DNA from: JAKQDH01 sp029558835
GTDB taxonomy: Bacteria > Planctomycetota > Phycisphaerae > UBA1845
Direction: 5' to 3'
Assembly: GCA_035356615.1 (NCBI GenBank)
Contig: DAOQSN010000004.1
Span: 62,001-126,000, forward strand
DNA length: 64,000 bases
The notes under the pieces are model-generated. The model saw nothing but the letters and a program-made list of their open reading frames with translations. It did no database searches and was not told the origin of the DNA. Both the position numbers and the translations under genes were made by a program. Positions 1-8,321 of the stretch are shown piece by piece; positions within the stretch are counted from its first letter, which is position 1; each line of letters begins with the position of its first letter.

Positions 1-1266
1 TGGCTAGCGCTGGGCGTGGGGATCATCCTGATTGTCTGCCTCACCGTCGGCGCGACGCTGTGGAGCAAGACCGTCACCGTGGAGTGGGATGCGGCGTCGG
101 ACGCGGCCGGCCTGCCCATCCCGATCCTGCAGGAGCGCAGCCTGGAAGAAGCGTGGGCCCAGTGGCGTGGGGAATCTGCCGCGGCTGCGGCCGTGCGGGC
201 TTTGTTGTACGGTGGGATCCCGGTACTGCTGAGCGCGGCCTTCATGGCCTGGCTGCAACTGCCGCGCGTGCACCGCTCCGGACGTACCGGTGCCTCCTTG
301 CTGCGGGCGTTCTTCGGCGTGGTCTCCGGCATCGGTTTGCTGGTTCTCCTGGTTGCACTGCTGGGTGCCGTTGGCGCGGTGGTTCAGAACAACCAGGACC
401 GACAGATGGGCGCCGCGTCAGTCGCGATGCTGCCGGAGGTGTTCAGCTTCGTGGTCGCATTAGGTTACTTCGCCGCCGTGCTCGGTCTGATCTTCTGGGT
501 GGAGTGCGCGTGCGTTGGTGCACGTGACTCCGGACCCACCGGGTCGCCCTCGCCGCGCTGTGAACGCTGCGGCTACGACCTGACCCACGTGCCCGCGTCG
601 GGGCGTTGTCCGGAATGTGGTACCGACGTCCAGGCGATGCTGGTGCCAGGCATGCGTCGCCCAGGGTGCTCGTGGGAGGAATCGCCCGGTGCTCTGACTT
701 GGCGCGACGCATCGCTGGCCCTGCTCTTCAGGCCGAGCAGCTTCTACGCCCGCCTGCAGGTTTGGACGTCCGACACTATGGCCCGCCGGTTTGCGGCCTG
801 GCACTACATCGTCCTCTTCGTTGGTGCAACGCTCTGGGGCAATCTGGTGGCGTGGAGGATGTGGGGTGCGATGTCTACTTTGTGGTCAGCGGTGGTTGTG
901 TATGCCCTGGTCATCCCGCTCTCTTGTCTGCTGGCGGGCTGGGGCATCCAGCGTCTGCTGGCCGCGGTGGTGGGCTCGGTCTGGCTGGTTGGTGGAACCA
1001 TGCCTGACTTCCGCCCCATTTGGAAGGTCCTGTCCTACGAGACCGCCTATCTCTGGGTCTTCGTCGTCTACGACGGCCTGTTGATGACCAGCCTGTTCCT
1101 CTTCGGCGACTGGATGTCGGCCCTGGTGGTGTCAATCACGGGGACGACAACGTTCCGCGGCGTGCCTGAGTCGCTGGCGGTGCTGCTGGGCAACGGCGTC
1201 CTGTGTGCCCTCTGGCTCTGGCGCTATCGCCTCGCCTGTGACGCCGTCCGTTGGGCCAACTTCTGA
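1..1266 (+). CDS. Zinc-ribbon multi-pass membrane protein, 5' end outside the window
   Basis: The reading frame is open from the first base, and the residues there already form a hydrophobic helix (LALGVGIILIVCLTVGATL), so the true start lies upstream; the GTG at 16 is only the first in-window candidate. Several further hydrophobic segments follow. About 180 residues in is a rubredoxin-like zinc ribbon, CERCGYDL then RCPECG, separated by a short loop. This CGYDL...RCPECG module is very common in planctomycete membrane proteins of unknown role. The rest resembles a six- or seven-helix integral protein without catalytic motifs. It ends about 50 bases before the next gene. I infer only a zinc-binding inner-membrane protein; no function can be assigned. 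Confidence 0.7.
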   Translation, partial: WLALGVGIILIVCLTVGATLWSKTVTVEWDAASDAAGLPIPILQERSLEEAWAQWRGESAAAAAVRALLYGGIPVLLSAAFMAWLQLPRVHRSGRTGASLLRAFFGVVSGIGLLVLLVALLGAVGAVVQNNQDRQMGAASVAMLPEVFSFVVALGYFAAVLGLIFWVECACVGARDSGPTGSPSPRCERCGYDLTHVPASGRCPECGTDVQAMLVPGMRRPGCSWEESPGALTWRDASLALLFRPSSFYARLQVWTSDTMARRFAAWHYIVLFVGATLWGNLVAWRMWGAMSTLWSAVVVYALVIPLSCLLAGWGIQRLLAAVVGSVWLVGGTMPDFRPIWKVLSYETAYLWVFVVYDGLLMTSLFLFGDWMSALVVSITGTTTFRGVPESLAVLLGNGVLCALWLWRYRLACDAVRWANF

Positions 1267-1289
1267 AGCAGCCGTCCCTTTCCGCACCG

Positions 1290-1319
1290 TTGGGCTTGTC
1301 CCGCCGCAGCCGGTACAAT
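1290..1319 (+). promoter_or_regulatory. Possible promoter of the TPR membrane protein gene
   Basis: TTGGGC at 1290-1295 and TACAAT at 1314-1319 are separated by 18 bases. The -10 box overlaps the ATG at 1318, so if it is used the message would need a start slightly downstream, for example the in-frame GTG at 1330. The GGTACAAT form recurs before other genes in the window. Confidence 0.35.
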
Positions 1320-3438
1320 GCCTCCCATCGTGCCGAACCGAGACCCAGAAGATCGTCCTGCTGCCCTGTCCGCCGGGGGGAATTCCGAGTACCCGACGCG
1401 GACCACTCCGTCACTGCCGGTGGCCTTGGGACTCGTCGTCGCGGTCACGCTGCTCGCGTTTGAGCCGGTGCGGCACAACGACCTCGTCAACTGGGACGAC
1501 ACGTATCTGCTCGTCGATAACGACGCGTACCGTGGCCTGAGCGGCGAACACCTGCGCTGGATGTTCACGACCTCGCTCGGCGGGCACTATCAGCCGCTGA
1601 CGTGGCTCTCCTACGCCCTCGATTGGCACGTCTGGGATGGGCTCAACCCAGTTGGCTTCCATCTGACTAACCTGTTGCTGCACGTGCTGGTGGCGGTCGG
1701 CTTCTTTTTTGTAACGCTGCGTCTGCTGGCGGCCGCTCTGGCGGAGACGGGCACGAGCCTGCGCCGCTGGGCGGCACTGCTGGGTACGCTGTTCTTTGCC
1801 GTGCATCCGCTGCGTGTTGAGTCGGTGGTCTGGGCGACCGAACGCCGGGACGTGCTCAGCGGGGTGTGGCTGCTGGCCACGGTCCTGCTCTACCTGCGGG
1901 CGGTCGGAGCCCGGTCACGCGGTGCGTACCTCGGTGCGCTAGCAGCAGCGCTTGTGTGCCACGTGCTGTCGCTGCTCTCCAAGGCCTGGGGTATCACGCT
2001 ACCGGCCGTGCTGCTCGTGCTGGACGTGTATCCACTTCGCCGCCTCGGCGGGAGCCCGCCGGGGTGGTGGGCAGCTCCCGTCCGGAAGGTGTGGTACGAG
2101 AAGGTTGCGTTCCTGCTGCCCGCGCTGGGCTCGGCCGTGCTGGCCGGGTGGGCACAGGCGCAGAGCGGCGCGCTGTGGACGCTGACGGATTTCCCGCTAT
2201 CTCTGCGCGTCGGCCAGGCGTTCTATGGGCTCGTGTTTTATGCCCGCAAAACCCTCTGGCCGGCGGGGCTGTTGCCGCTGTACGAGCAGGATCCCAACGC
2301 CACCCCGTGGGACCTGCCCAACCTGCTGGCGGCCGGTGTCGTGGTGATAGCGGCGCTGCTGCTGCTGAGATGGCGCAGAAAGCGGCCGGCCCTGGTGGCC
2401 GGCGCAGTGGTCTACGTGCTGCTGCTGTTGCCGGTGCTGGGCTTCACTCAGAGCGGGCAACAGCGCGTGGCCGACCGCTACAGTTACCTCGCCTGCCTGC
2501 CCTGGGCGGTCCTGCTGGCCGGTGCGGTGGGCACGATGCGGGGTCCTGCACGCACGCGCGAGGCTGATCCTCAGCGGTATTCGCATGCCGTTCCCGTTGT
2601 GGCAGGGGTGGTGCTTGTGGCTGTGCTGGTGGGACTGACGCGGGCCCAGACAGGCATCTGGCGGGACTCGTACACGCTCTGGACGCACGTGCTCAGCCAT
2701 GACCCGTGGACGCCGACCGCTCATGCGAATCTGGCGGATGTGCTGATCGAACGCGGCGACTACGCCGGTGCGCGCCGTCATGTGGAGAAGGTGCTTGAGG
2801 TGCTGCCGGGCGATCGGGCCGCGCATCTCGCGCTGGCGCGGGCCGCTGCTGCGCTCGGTGACCTTCGCACCGCCCGTGAGCACTTCCTCATCACGCGCGA
2901 GATCGACGAGCACCTGGGACGCGAGAGCGTCCTGGTGCTGCTCGGTCTGGCCGAGGTCGAGAGTCGGCTCGGCCACCACGCCGAGGCGGCACGCCTATGC
3001 GAACTGGTGGTCGAGCGCGAACCGCGCTTCCAAGAAGGCTTCTACTGGCTCGGCGTGACGCGGCAAGAGCTCCGCAACTACGATGGTGCGAAGAAGGCAT
3101 GGGAACGCGTGCTCGAGTTGACCCCGGGGCACGTTCGTGCCCAGGCCCGCCTGGCGTGGCTGCTCGCCACCTGCCCGGTCGACGAACTCCGCGACGGACC
3201 GCGAGCTGTGCAGTTGGCTCGCTCGGCCGTCGACTCGTCGCAGGGCGAGGGCGTGATGGCCCGCGAGGCGCTCGCGGCCGCCCTCGCGGAGACCGGCGAC
3301 TACCCCCAGGCAACTGCCGTGGCCGCGCAACTGCTGGAGGACACTCAACTGCCCCACGAGCCCGACCGCGCCGGCCGCGTCCGGGCAGCCTTGTACGAGT
3401 ACCAATCCGGCCGGCCCTTCCGAGCTACGCCCGAGTAG
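1318..3438 (+). CDS. TMTC-like membrane protein with C-terminal TPR repeats
   Basis: The 706-residue product has an N-terminal multi-pass membrane half (about residues 33-450) and a soluble C-terminal half of tetratricopeptide-like repeats (about 460-690). The loop after the first helix carries NWDDTYLLVDN and later HPLRVESVVWATERRDVLS. These are the signature loops of the TMTC/GT-C-like family, which in animals are ER O-mannosyltransferases; bacterial members are widespread and mostly uncharacterised. By fold it may be a lipid-linked-sugar-dependent protein glycosyltransferase with TPRs for substrate contact, but this is inference. The ATG at 1318 gives a 30-residue polar lead before the first helix, so a later start is possible. 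It appears to be a single transcription unit. Confidence 0.8.
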   Translation: MPPIVPNRDPEDRPAALSAGGNSEYPTRTTPSLPVALGLVVAVTLLAFEPVRHNDLVNWDDTYLLVDNDAYRGLSGEHLRWMFTTSLGGHYQPLTWLSYALDWHVWDGLNPVGFHLTNLLLHVLVAVGFFFVTLRLLAAALAETGTSLRRWAALLGTLFFAVHPLRVESVVWATERRDVLSGVWLLATVLLYLRAVGARSRGAYLGALAAALVCHVLSLLSKAWGITLPAVLLVLDVYPLRRLGGSPPGWWAAPVRKVWYEKVAFLLPALGSAVLAGWAQAQSGALWTLTDFPLSLRVGQAFYGLVFYARKTLWPAGLLPLYEQDPNATPWDLPNLLAAGVVVIAALLLLRWRRKRPALVAGAVVYVLLLLPVLGFTQSGQQRVADRYSYLACLPWAVLLAGAVGTMRGPARTREADPQRYSHAVPVVAGVVLVAVLVGLTRAQTGIWRDSYTLWTHVLSHDPWTPTAHANLADVLIERGDYAGARRHVEKVLEVLPGDRAAHLALARAAAALGDLRTAREHFLITREIDEHLGRESVLVLLGLAEVESRLGHHAEAARLCELVVEREPRFQEGFYWLGVTRQELRNYDGAKKAWERVLELTPGHVRAQARLAWLLATCPVDELRDGPRAVQLARSAVDSSQGEGVMAREALAAALAETGDYPQATAVAAQLLEDTQLPHEPDRAGRVRAALYEYQSGRPFRATPE

Positions 3439-3711
3439 CCGGCAAACGCTTGCCACGATGCACCGGGGCGGCTAAGTTCCGCCAGATTGCCGCGTCCGCC
3501 GCCCGCAGGCCGGCGTCGCCCCTCGCGGGTTGCCCGCCTGCCTGCCGGCAGCGGAGACGGCATGGTTGTCCACCGGGCATGCGACGTGCTGCGGTTTCCG
3601 CGTTTAGCCTCGTAAGGCATCTGCGGCGCCTTGGGAGGCGGCATGCGACCGGGAATGAGGCATCGCTTGCGGCTGTTTAAGTGAAAGTGTGGAACCGCTG
3701 AGGCATACTTT

Positions 3712-5034
3712 ATGTTCTCTTCGAATCGGGTGAGGGTAGTTATTGTTGGCGCGGCCGGTAGGGATTTTCACAACTTCAACGTCTTCTACCGCAGCAACCT
3801 GCAGTACGAGGTGGTCGCCTTTACGGCCGCCCAGATTCCCAACATCGACGGCCGGGTGTACCCGGCCGAGCTCTGCGGCGAACGGTATCCGCGCGGCATC
3901 CCCATCGAGCCGGAGGCAAAGCTCGCGGACCTGATCCGCAAGCACCACGCCGACGAAGTGGTGATGGCTTACTCCGATCTGCCCCACGTGGAGGTCATGC
4001 ACAAGGCCGCCATCGCCAACGCTGCTGGCGCCGACTTCCGCCTCATGGGCCATGCCCGGACCATGCTGGACAGCAGCAAGCCGGTCATCGCGGTCTGTGC
4101 CGTGCGCACCGGCTGCGGCAAGAGCCAGACGTCTCGTGCGGTCAGTACGATCCTCAAGGCAAAGGGCAGGAAGGTGGCGGCCGTGCGCCACCCGATGCCC
4201 TACGGCGACCTGCTCAAGCAGCGCTGCCAGCGGTTTGCGACCCTCGCCGACCTGGAGCACCACGAGTGCACGATCGAGGAACGCGAGGAGTATGAGCCGC
4301 ACATCGCCGCCGGCAACCTCGTGTTCGCCGGTGTCGATTACGAGATGATCCTGCGCGAGGCCGAGAAGGAGGCGGACGTCGTCCTCTGGGACGGCGGCAA
4401 CAACGACCTGTCCTTCTACAAGCCGAACCTGTACATCGTCGTCGCGGACCCGCATCGGCCGGGCCACGAGCTGACGTACTACCCGGGGGAGACGAACACG
4501 CGCATGGCCGACGTGGTGGTCATCAACAAGGTGGGCACCGCCCGGCCGGAGGACGTGGCCACGGTGGAGGCCAACGTTCGCCGGGTGAATCCGAAAGCAC
4601 GCATCATTCGCGCCGATTCGCCGGTGACCGTAGACGATCCGGCCGCCGTGAAGGGCAAGCGCGTCCTTGTCGTCGAGGACGGGCCGACGCTCACGCACGG
4701 GGAGATGCGCATCGGCGCCGGGCACGTGGCTGCCCAGCGCTACGGGGCCGCCCGCATCGTGGACCCGCGGCGCTTCGCCGTCGGGTCCATCAAGAAGACC
4801 TTCGAGAACTACACGCACATCACGGAAGTGCTGCCCGCCATGGGCTACGGCGACAAGCAGGTCGCGGAGCTGGAGAAAACGATCAACGCCACCGACTGCG
4901 ACCTGGTCCTGATCGGCACGCCCATCGACCTGGGCCGGCTCATCAAGATCAACAAGCCCAGCCTGCGCGTGCGCTACGAGCTGGCCGCCGACGCCTCGGA
5001 AGCCTTGCGGGCCGAAGTCGAGGCGGTGCTCTAG
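3712..5034 (+). CDS. Cyclic 2,3-diphosphoglycerate synthetase-like P-loop NTPase
   Basis: The 440-residue soluble protein begins with a Rossmann-like segment (RVRVVIVGAAGRDFHNF) and has a P-loop near residues 130-141 (AVRTGCGKSQTSR), then VLWDGGNND and a VVINKVG motif like the N/TKxD base-recognition element of GTPases. This architecture matches the cyclic 2,3-diphosphoglycerate synthetase family, first known from methanogens, where cDPG is a solute linked to heat tolerance. Bacterial homologues occur widely and their product has not been established. A GAGG sits upstream of the ATG. It stands alone, followed by a tRNA on the other strand, so context gives no pathway. Family assignment is strong; the substrate is unknown. 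Confidence 0.8.
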   Translation: MFSSNRVRVVIVGAAGRDFHNFNVFYRSNLQYEVVAFTAAQIPNIDGRVYPAELCGERYPRGIPIEPEAKLADLIRKHHADEVVMAYSDLPHVEVMHKAAIANAAGADFRLMGHARTMLDSSKPVIAVCAVRTGCGKSQTSRAVSTILKAKGRKVAAVRHPMPYGDLLKQRCQRFATLADLEHHECTIEEREEYEPHIAAGNLVFAGVDYEMILREAEKEADVVLWDGGNNDLSFYKPNLYIVVADPHRPGHELTYYPGETNTRMADVVVINKVGTARPEDVATVEANVRRVNPKARIIRADSPVTVDDPAAVKGKRVLVVEDGPTLTHGEMRIGAGHVAAQRYGAARIVDPRRFAVGSIKKTFENYTHITEVLPAMGYGDKQVAELEKTINATDCDLVLIGTPIDLGRLIKINKPSLRVRYELAADASEALRAEVEAVL

Positions 5035-5354
5035 GGATTGCCGATTGGCGAGTGTCGATTGGCGATTTGGGCCTTCGGCGTCTTCGTGTGTCGAGGCGGG
5101 GGCTACAGCCCGCACGGACTCCGGCAGAACTCGTGCGCGGCGCCGCCTGCGTTGGACTCGCCCGAGCGGGAAACACTGCGAGCCGTGGGCACCACGGATG
5201 TTAGGGCGTTGTCCGTACAGCAGAAGTGTCAGCAATTGGGACGCAAAACCCTGCGTTCGGCTGCCGCGGCGTGCGTGCCACGCAGTGGCACTAACCGAAG
5301 TGAACCTGCCGGTTTCTCCCGAGAAAACCGCGTATTTCCCGCAGAAAACCGCAA
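5035..5354. other. Intergenic region between the cDPG synthetase homologue and a tRNA gene
   Basis: There is no convincing gene. A 10-base direct repeat, CGATTGGCGA, occurs at 5042-5051 and 5056-5065 just after the stop codon. The segment next to the tRNA repeats GAAAACCG (5323-5330) and AGAAAACCGC (about 5343-5352). Confidence 0.5.
5310..5330 (-). terminator. Possible hairpin downstream of the tRNA gene
   Basis: CGGTTT at 5310-5315 pairs with AAACCG at 5325-5330 around a 9-base loop, about 25 bases beyond the 3' end of the tRNA. There is no clear U-tract, so termination is only a suggestion. Confidence 0.3.
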
Positions 5355-5427
5355 TGGGCCTGGAGGGATTCGAACCCCCGACCAAGCGATTATGAGTCGC
5401 CTGCTCTAACCGCTGAGCTACAGGCCC
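5355..5427 (-). tRNA. tRNA-Ile2 (anticodon CAT, lysidine type)
   Basis: Read on the minus strand, the 73 bases fold as a full cloverleaf: acceptor stem GGGCCTG/CAGGCCC, D-arm around AGCTCAGCGGTTAGAGCA, anticodon stem GGCGA/TCGCT with loop CTCATAA, T-arm with GTTCGAATC, discriminator A. The anticodon is CAT, which automated tools often label Met. The D and anticodon region (AGAGCAGGCGACTCATAATC) is essentially that of bacterial tRNA-Ile2, in which TilS converts the wobble C to lysidine so that it reads AUA. It is neither an initiator (the first base pair is intact) nor typical elongator Met. CCA is not encoded. Confidence 0.9.
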
Positions 5428-5553
5428 GGCCACGCTTCATTCCAGCGGTGCGGGGCGCCGGCGTCAAGCGCGCTTCCGTCTCGGCGGCTGCCGACACCGC
5501 GCGGCAACGGGGGTCGGTCCCTGGGGCGCCCACACCAGGCCTTCTCGATGGCG

Positions 5554-7197
5554 CTACGAACACCGCGCCGCGATGGGCATCCGCCGTCCCGTCCCGAACG
5601 CCCGGCTCGTCACTTTCAGACCCACGGGCGCCTGTCGGCGCTTGTACTCGCTGTGATCGACCAGGCGCGCCACGCGTTCCACGACGCCGCGATCAAACCC
5701 GCCGGCCACGATCTCCTCGACGCTGCGCTCCCGCTCCACGTACTGCTCGAGGATGGCGTCCAGCATCTCATACGGTGGCAGCGTGTCCTGGTCGCATTGG
5801 TTCTCCTTCAACTCGGCCGACGGCGGCTTGCGGATCGAGTTCTCCGGAATGCAGGGCTCCGCCGCCGTCGCGTTGATCCGTCGCGCCAGCTCATACACGG
5901 CCGTCTTGGGGACGTCGCTGAGCACCGCCAGCCCGCCGGACATGTCGCCGTACAACGTGCAGTAGCCAACCCCCAGTTCGCTCTTGTTTCCCGTCGTCAG
6001 CAGCAGCCAGCCGAACTTGTTGGAAAGCGCCATCAGGATGTTGCCGCGGATGCGGGCCTGGATGTTCTCTTCCGTGATGTCCGGCGCCCGATCGCCGAAA
6101 TGGGGGAGCACTGTCTCCTCCATCGCGCGGTGTGCCCCCTCGATGGGCACCACGCGCAGCTCGATCTCCAGGTTGTCCGCCAGGGCACGCGCGTCGTCCA
6201 GGCTGTGCGCGCTGCTGTACCGCGACGGCATGGCCACCCCGTGCACGTGTTCCGCACCGAGGGCTTCCACCGCCAGCGCCGCCGTGACGGCCGAGTCGAT
6301 GCCCCCCGATAGCCCCAGTACCACGTCGCTGAATCCGCACTTCCGCACGTAGTCGCGCGTCCCCAGCACGAGTCCGCGCCGGATGCTCTCCACACGCTCC
6401 GGGTAGCTGACCAGCGCCTCGGGCTCCGGGTTACTCAAGTCGACAAACAGCAGGTGTTCCTCGAACGCCGGCCCCCGGGCCACCACTTGGCCCGTCTCCT
6501 CCACCACCACGCTCGCCCCGTCGAACAGCAGGTCGTCGTTGCCGCCCACCTGGTTGACCGCGATGATGCGGAGGCGGTGTTCACGCGCCTGCTGGGCGAA
6601 GATGTGCTCGCGCCGATGCTGCTTGCCAGCCTCGAAGGGGGAGGCCGAGATGTTGATCAGCCAGCGGGCCCCGCCGACTGCCGTTTGCTCAACCGGGTCC
6701 AAGCCGTACACCCGCCGGCCCTCGAACTGCTCATCGTTCCACAGGTCCTCGCAGATGGTCAGCCCCACGCGTACCGTCCCGTCGCCGCCCAACTCCACCA
6801 CTTGAACCGCCGTACCCGCTGTGAAGTAGCGCGTTTCGTCGAACACGTCATACGTGGGCAGCAGACGCTTGGCGTAGCGGGCCTGCACCCTTCCGTCGGC
6901 GCAGAACGCGGCCGCGTTGCTCAGCCCCGTGCCGCGTGCCTCGCGCTCGACGTAGCCCACCACGGCCGCGATGCCGTGGCACTGGGCGGCAACCTGATCC
7001 CGCGCCGCCAAGTTCCGCGCCACCAACGCCTGACGCAGGAGCAGGTCCTTAGGGGGGTAGCCGAACACCGCCAGTTCGGGAAAGACCACCAACTGCGCAC
7101 CCCGGGCACGCGCGGCATGCACCCAGCCGATGATGCGTGCCGCATTGCCGGCGATATCGCCCACTGTCGGGTTCATCTGGGCAAGCGCCACCCGCAT
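5554..7197 (-). CDS. nadE: Glutamine-dependent NAD(+) synthetase
   Basis: The 547-residue two-domain enzyme amidates nicotinic acid adenine dinucleotide to NAD using ammonia from glutamine, the last step of NAD synthesis in the cytosol. The N-terminal nitrilase-like glutaminase domain (about 1-270) shows the Glu-Lys-Cys triad: FPELAVFGYPP (Glu near 41), YAKRLLPTYDVF (Lys) and GLTICEDLW (Cys). The C-terminal synthetase domain has the PP-loop VLGLSGGIDSAVTAAL, then TTGNKSELGVGYCTLYGD and the ending YKRRQAPVGLKV. Length and order are normal for bacterial NadE. It is preceded by an extended -10 box 80 bases upstream and followed by the divergent tRNA region. It appears monocistronic. Confidence 0.95.
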   Translation of the reverse strand: MRVALAQMNPTVGDIAGNAARIIGWVHAARARGAQLVVFPELAVFGYPPKDLLLRQALVARNLAARDQVAAQCHGIAAVVGYVEREARGTGLSNAAAFCADGRVQARYAKRLLPTYDVFDETRYFTAGTAVQVVELGGDGTVRVGLTICEDLWNDEQFEGRRVYGLDPVEQTAVGGARWLINISASPFEAGKQHRREHIFAQQAREHRLRIIAVNQVGGNDDLLFDGASVVVEETGQVVARGPAFEEHLLFVDLSNPEPEALVSYPERVESIRRGLVLGTRDYVRKCGFSDVVLGLSGGIDSAVTAALAVEALGAEHVHGVAMPSRYSSAHSLDDARALADNLEIELRVVPIEGAHRAMEETVLPHFGDRAPDITEENIQARIRGNILMALSNKFGWLLLTTGNKSELGVGYCTLYGDMSGGLAVLSDVPKTAVYELARRINATAAEPCIPENSIRKPPSAELKENQCDQDTLPPYEMLDAILEQYVERERSVEEIVAGGFDRGVVERVARLVDHSEYKRRQAPVGLKVTSRAFGTGRRMPIAARCS

Positions 7198-7276
7198 GGG
7201 ACCGCCCTCCCCGAGTCAAACGCCCCTGCACCGGCCCGGACCCTCCACCGGACGCAGAGACGTTCCGTAAGCTTCG

Positions 7277-7282
7277 ATTGTA
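7277..7282 (-). promoter_or_regulatory. Extended -10 box upstream of nadE
   Basis: On the minus strand the sequence reads TGTTACAAT, a TGN extension followed by TACAAT, 80 bases before the nadE start. No -35 match is visible, as is usual for extended -10 promoters. Confidence 0.45.
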
Positions 7283-8271
7283 ACATCGCGGGCGCCGGTG
7301 GCACGCCCCCCGGAGTCGCGTCCCTGACACATCAGGCGGCGTCTGCTGTCGCCCCTGAATGCGGCAAGGGCGTGTAGCTGCGGGTGGAGGCCGGGCGCTT
7401 CGCCCGGACGGAACCCGGGGACAGCAAACGCAGATGATCATGCCGCCCCATCCGGGGCGGGTAGGGGTAGCCCGGGAGCGACCACGGGTTTCGTTCGCCT
7501 CCGGCGAACTTGAACCCGCGGCTACCAACCTCGGCCCTGCTTGGGTCAAGCCATCCCGCGTGATCTGTCACGGCCCCCCCGGGGTCTCTGCCCCGGAGCA
7601 CAGGACCGGACGCCGTTCTCCAGGGGGTATCAGGTACCGTGCACGCCCCTGGGCCTGCAAGGGGGGTACGCCCCCACACAGAACGGGGACGCAGCCAGTA
7701 TCTCCCGTAGGCTACGCCCGGCCCGCGCCCGGAGGCAACGACGGAAACTTGCTGCGTCCGCGTTTCCGGGCGCAAAAAAAAGGCGCAGGCCGAGCTTGCG
7801 GCACCCTTCCTAGTTCGGGCCGGAGGGAGGATGGGGGAAGGGCGTCTTTTTCCGCTAACCTGGCCTGCACCACCTGAACCGGGCTGCGCCCGGCTCATTC
7901 TCTCTTTATCGTATGGTTCGGGACAGCCGCTGCTTCTTCGCGCTGCCCTTGCTTCTTCGCATTCAACTCGCGCTCGGCACCGGCCGAGCGCCGGCCACGA
8001 AAGGGCGATTATAGCAAACTCTATACCACTTTCAAAGCCCGAGAACGCTCAAAACTCCCGCCCGGGACCGCCACACCAAGCACCCACCGAGCCCCTGCAG
8101 CCCACTTGGCTTGCCCGCGCAGGCCGCACAGACGGATCGACTAACCCGCCATACCGCGCGTGCACCCGCGCACACGCCGCAGGTGTGGGGAATAAGCCTC
8201 ACAGGCGCGGGGATTCCCGCTCATTGCGCGGCCGCAGGGATGTCCCGCCCGCGGCATTGCCTCACGCCGCC

Positions 8272-8292
8272 GCACGGGCGTTTCGCCCGTGC
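8272..8292 (-). terminator. Hairpin 30 bases downstream of rpoD
   Basis: GCACGGGCG at 8272-8280 and CGCCCGTGC at 8284-8292 form a perfect 9-bp stem with a TTT loop. It lies just after the rpoD stop on the transcribed side. It lacks a U-tract, so it could be an end-protecting hairpin rather than an intrinsic terminator. Confidence 0.4.
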
Positions 8293-8321
8293 GACTCCAC
8301 CGCGGCTTCGCGCCCCTGCGT

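Larger units (their letters stand above)
7198..8321. other. 1.1-kb gap between nadE and rpoD with no recognised gene
   Basis: Apart from the nadE promoter at its left end and a hairpin at its right end, I see no gene. Open frames here lack domain signatures. Base composition is uneven: GC-rich palindromic stretches (for example CGCCTCCGGCGA near 7497-7508), an A-run with GGGCGCAAAAAAAAGGCGC near 7768-7786, and an AT-rich patch around 8009-8032. I could not recognise RNase P RNA, tmRNA or SRP RNA by their core motifs, but an unrecognised structured RNA is possible. Confidence 0.5.

Noticed and set aside
5355..5427. Elongator tRNA-Met
   Set aside because: The D-arm and anticodon-stem sequence fits tRNA-Ile2.
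3604..5433. 609-codon open frame antisense to the cDPG synthetase homologue and covering the tRNA
   Set aside because: Shadow frame without protein features; it runs through a tRNA gene.
7332..7898. 188-codon minus-strand frame in the nadE-rpoD gap
   Set aside because: Arg/Gly/Pro-rich translation with no motif and no ribosome-binding site.
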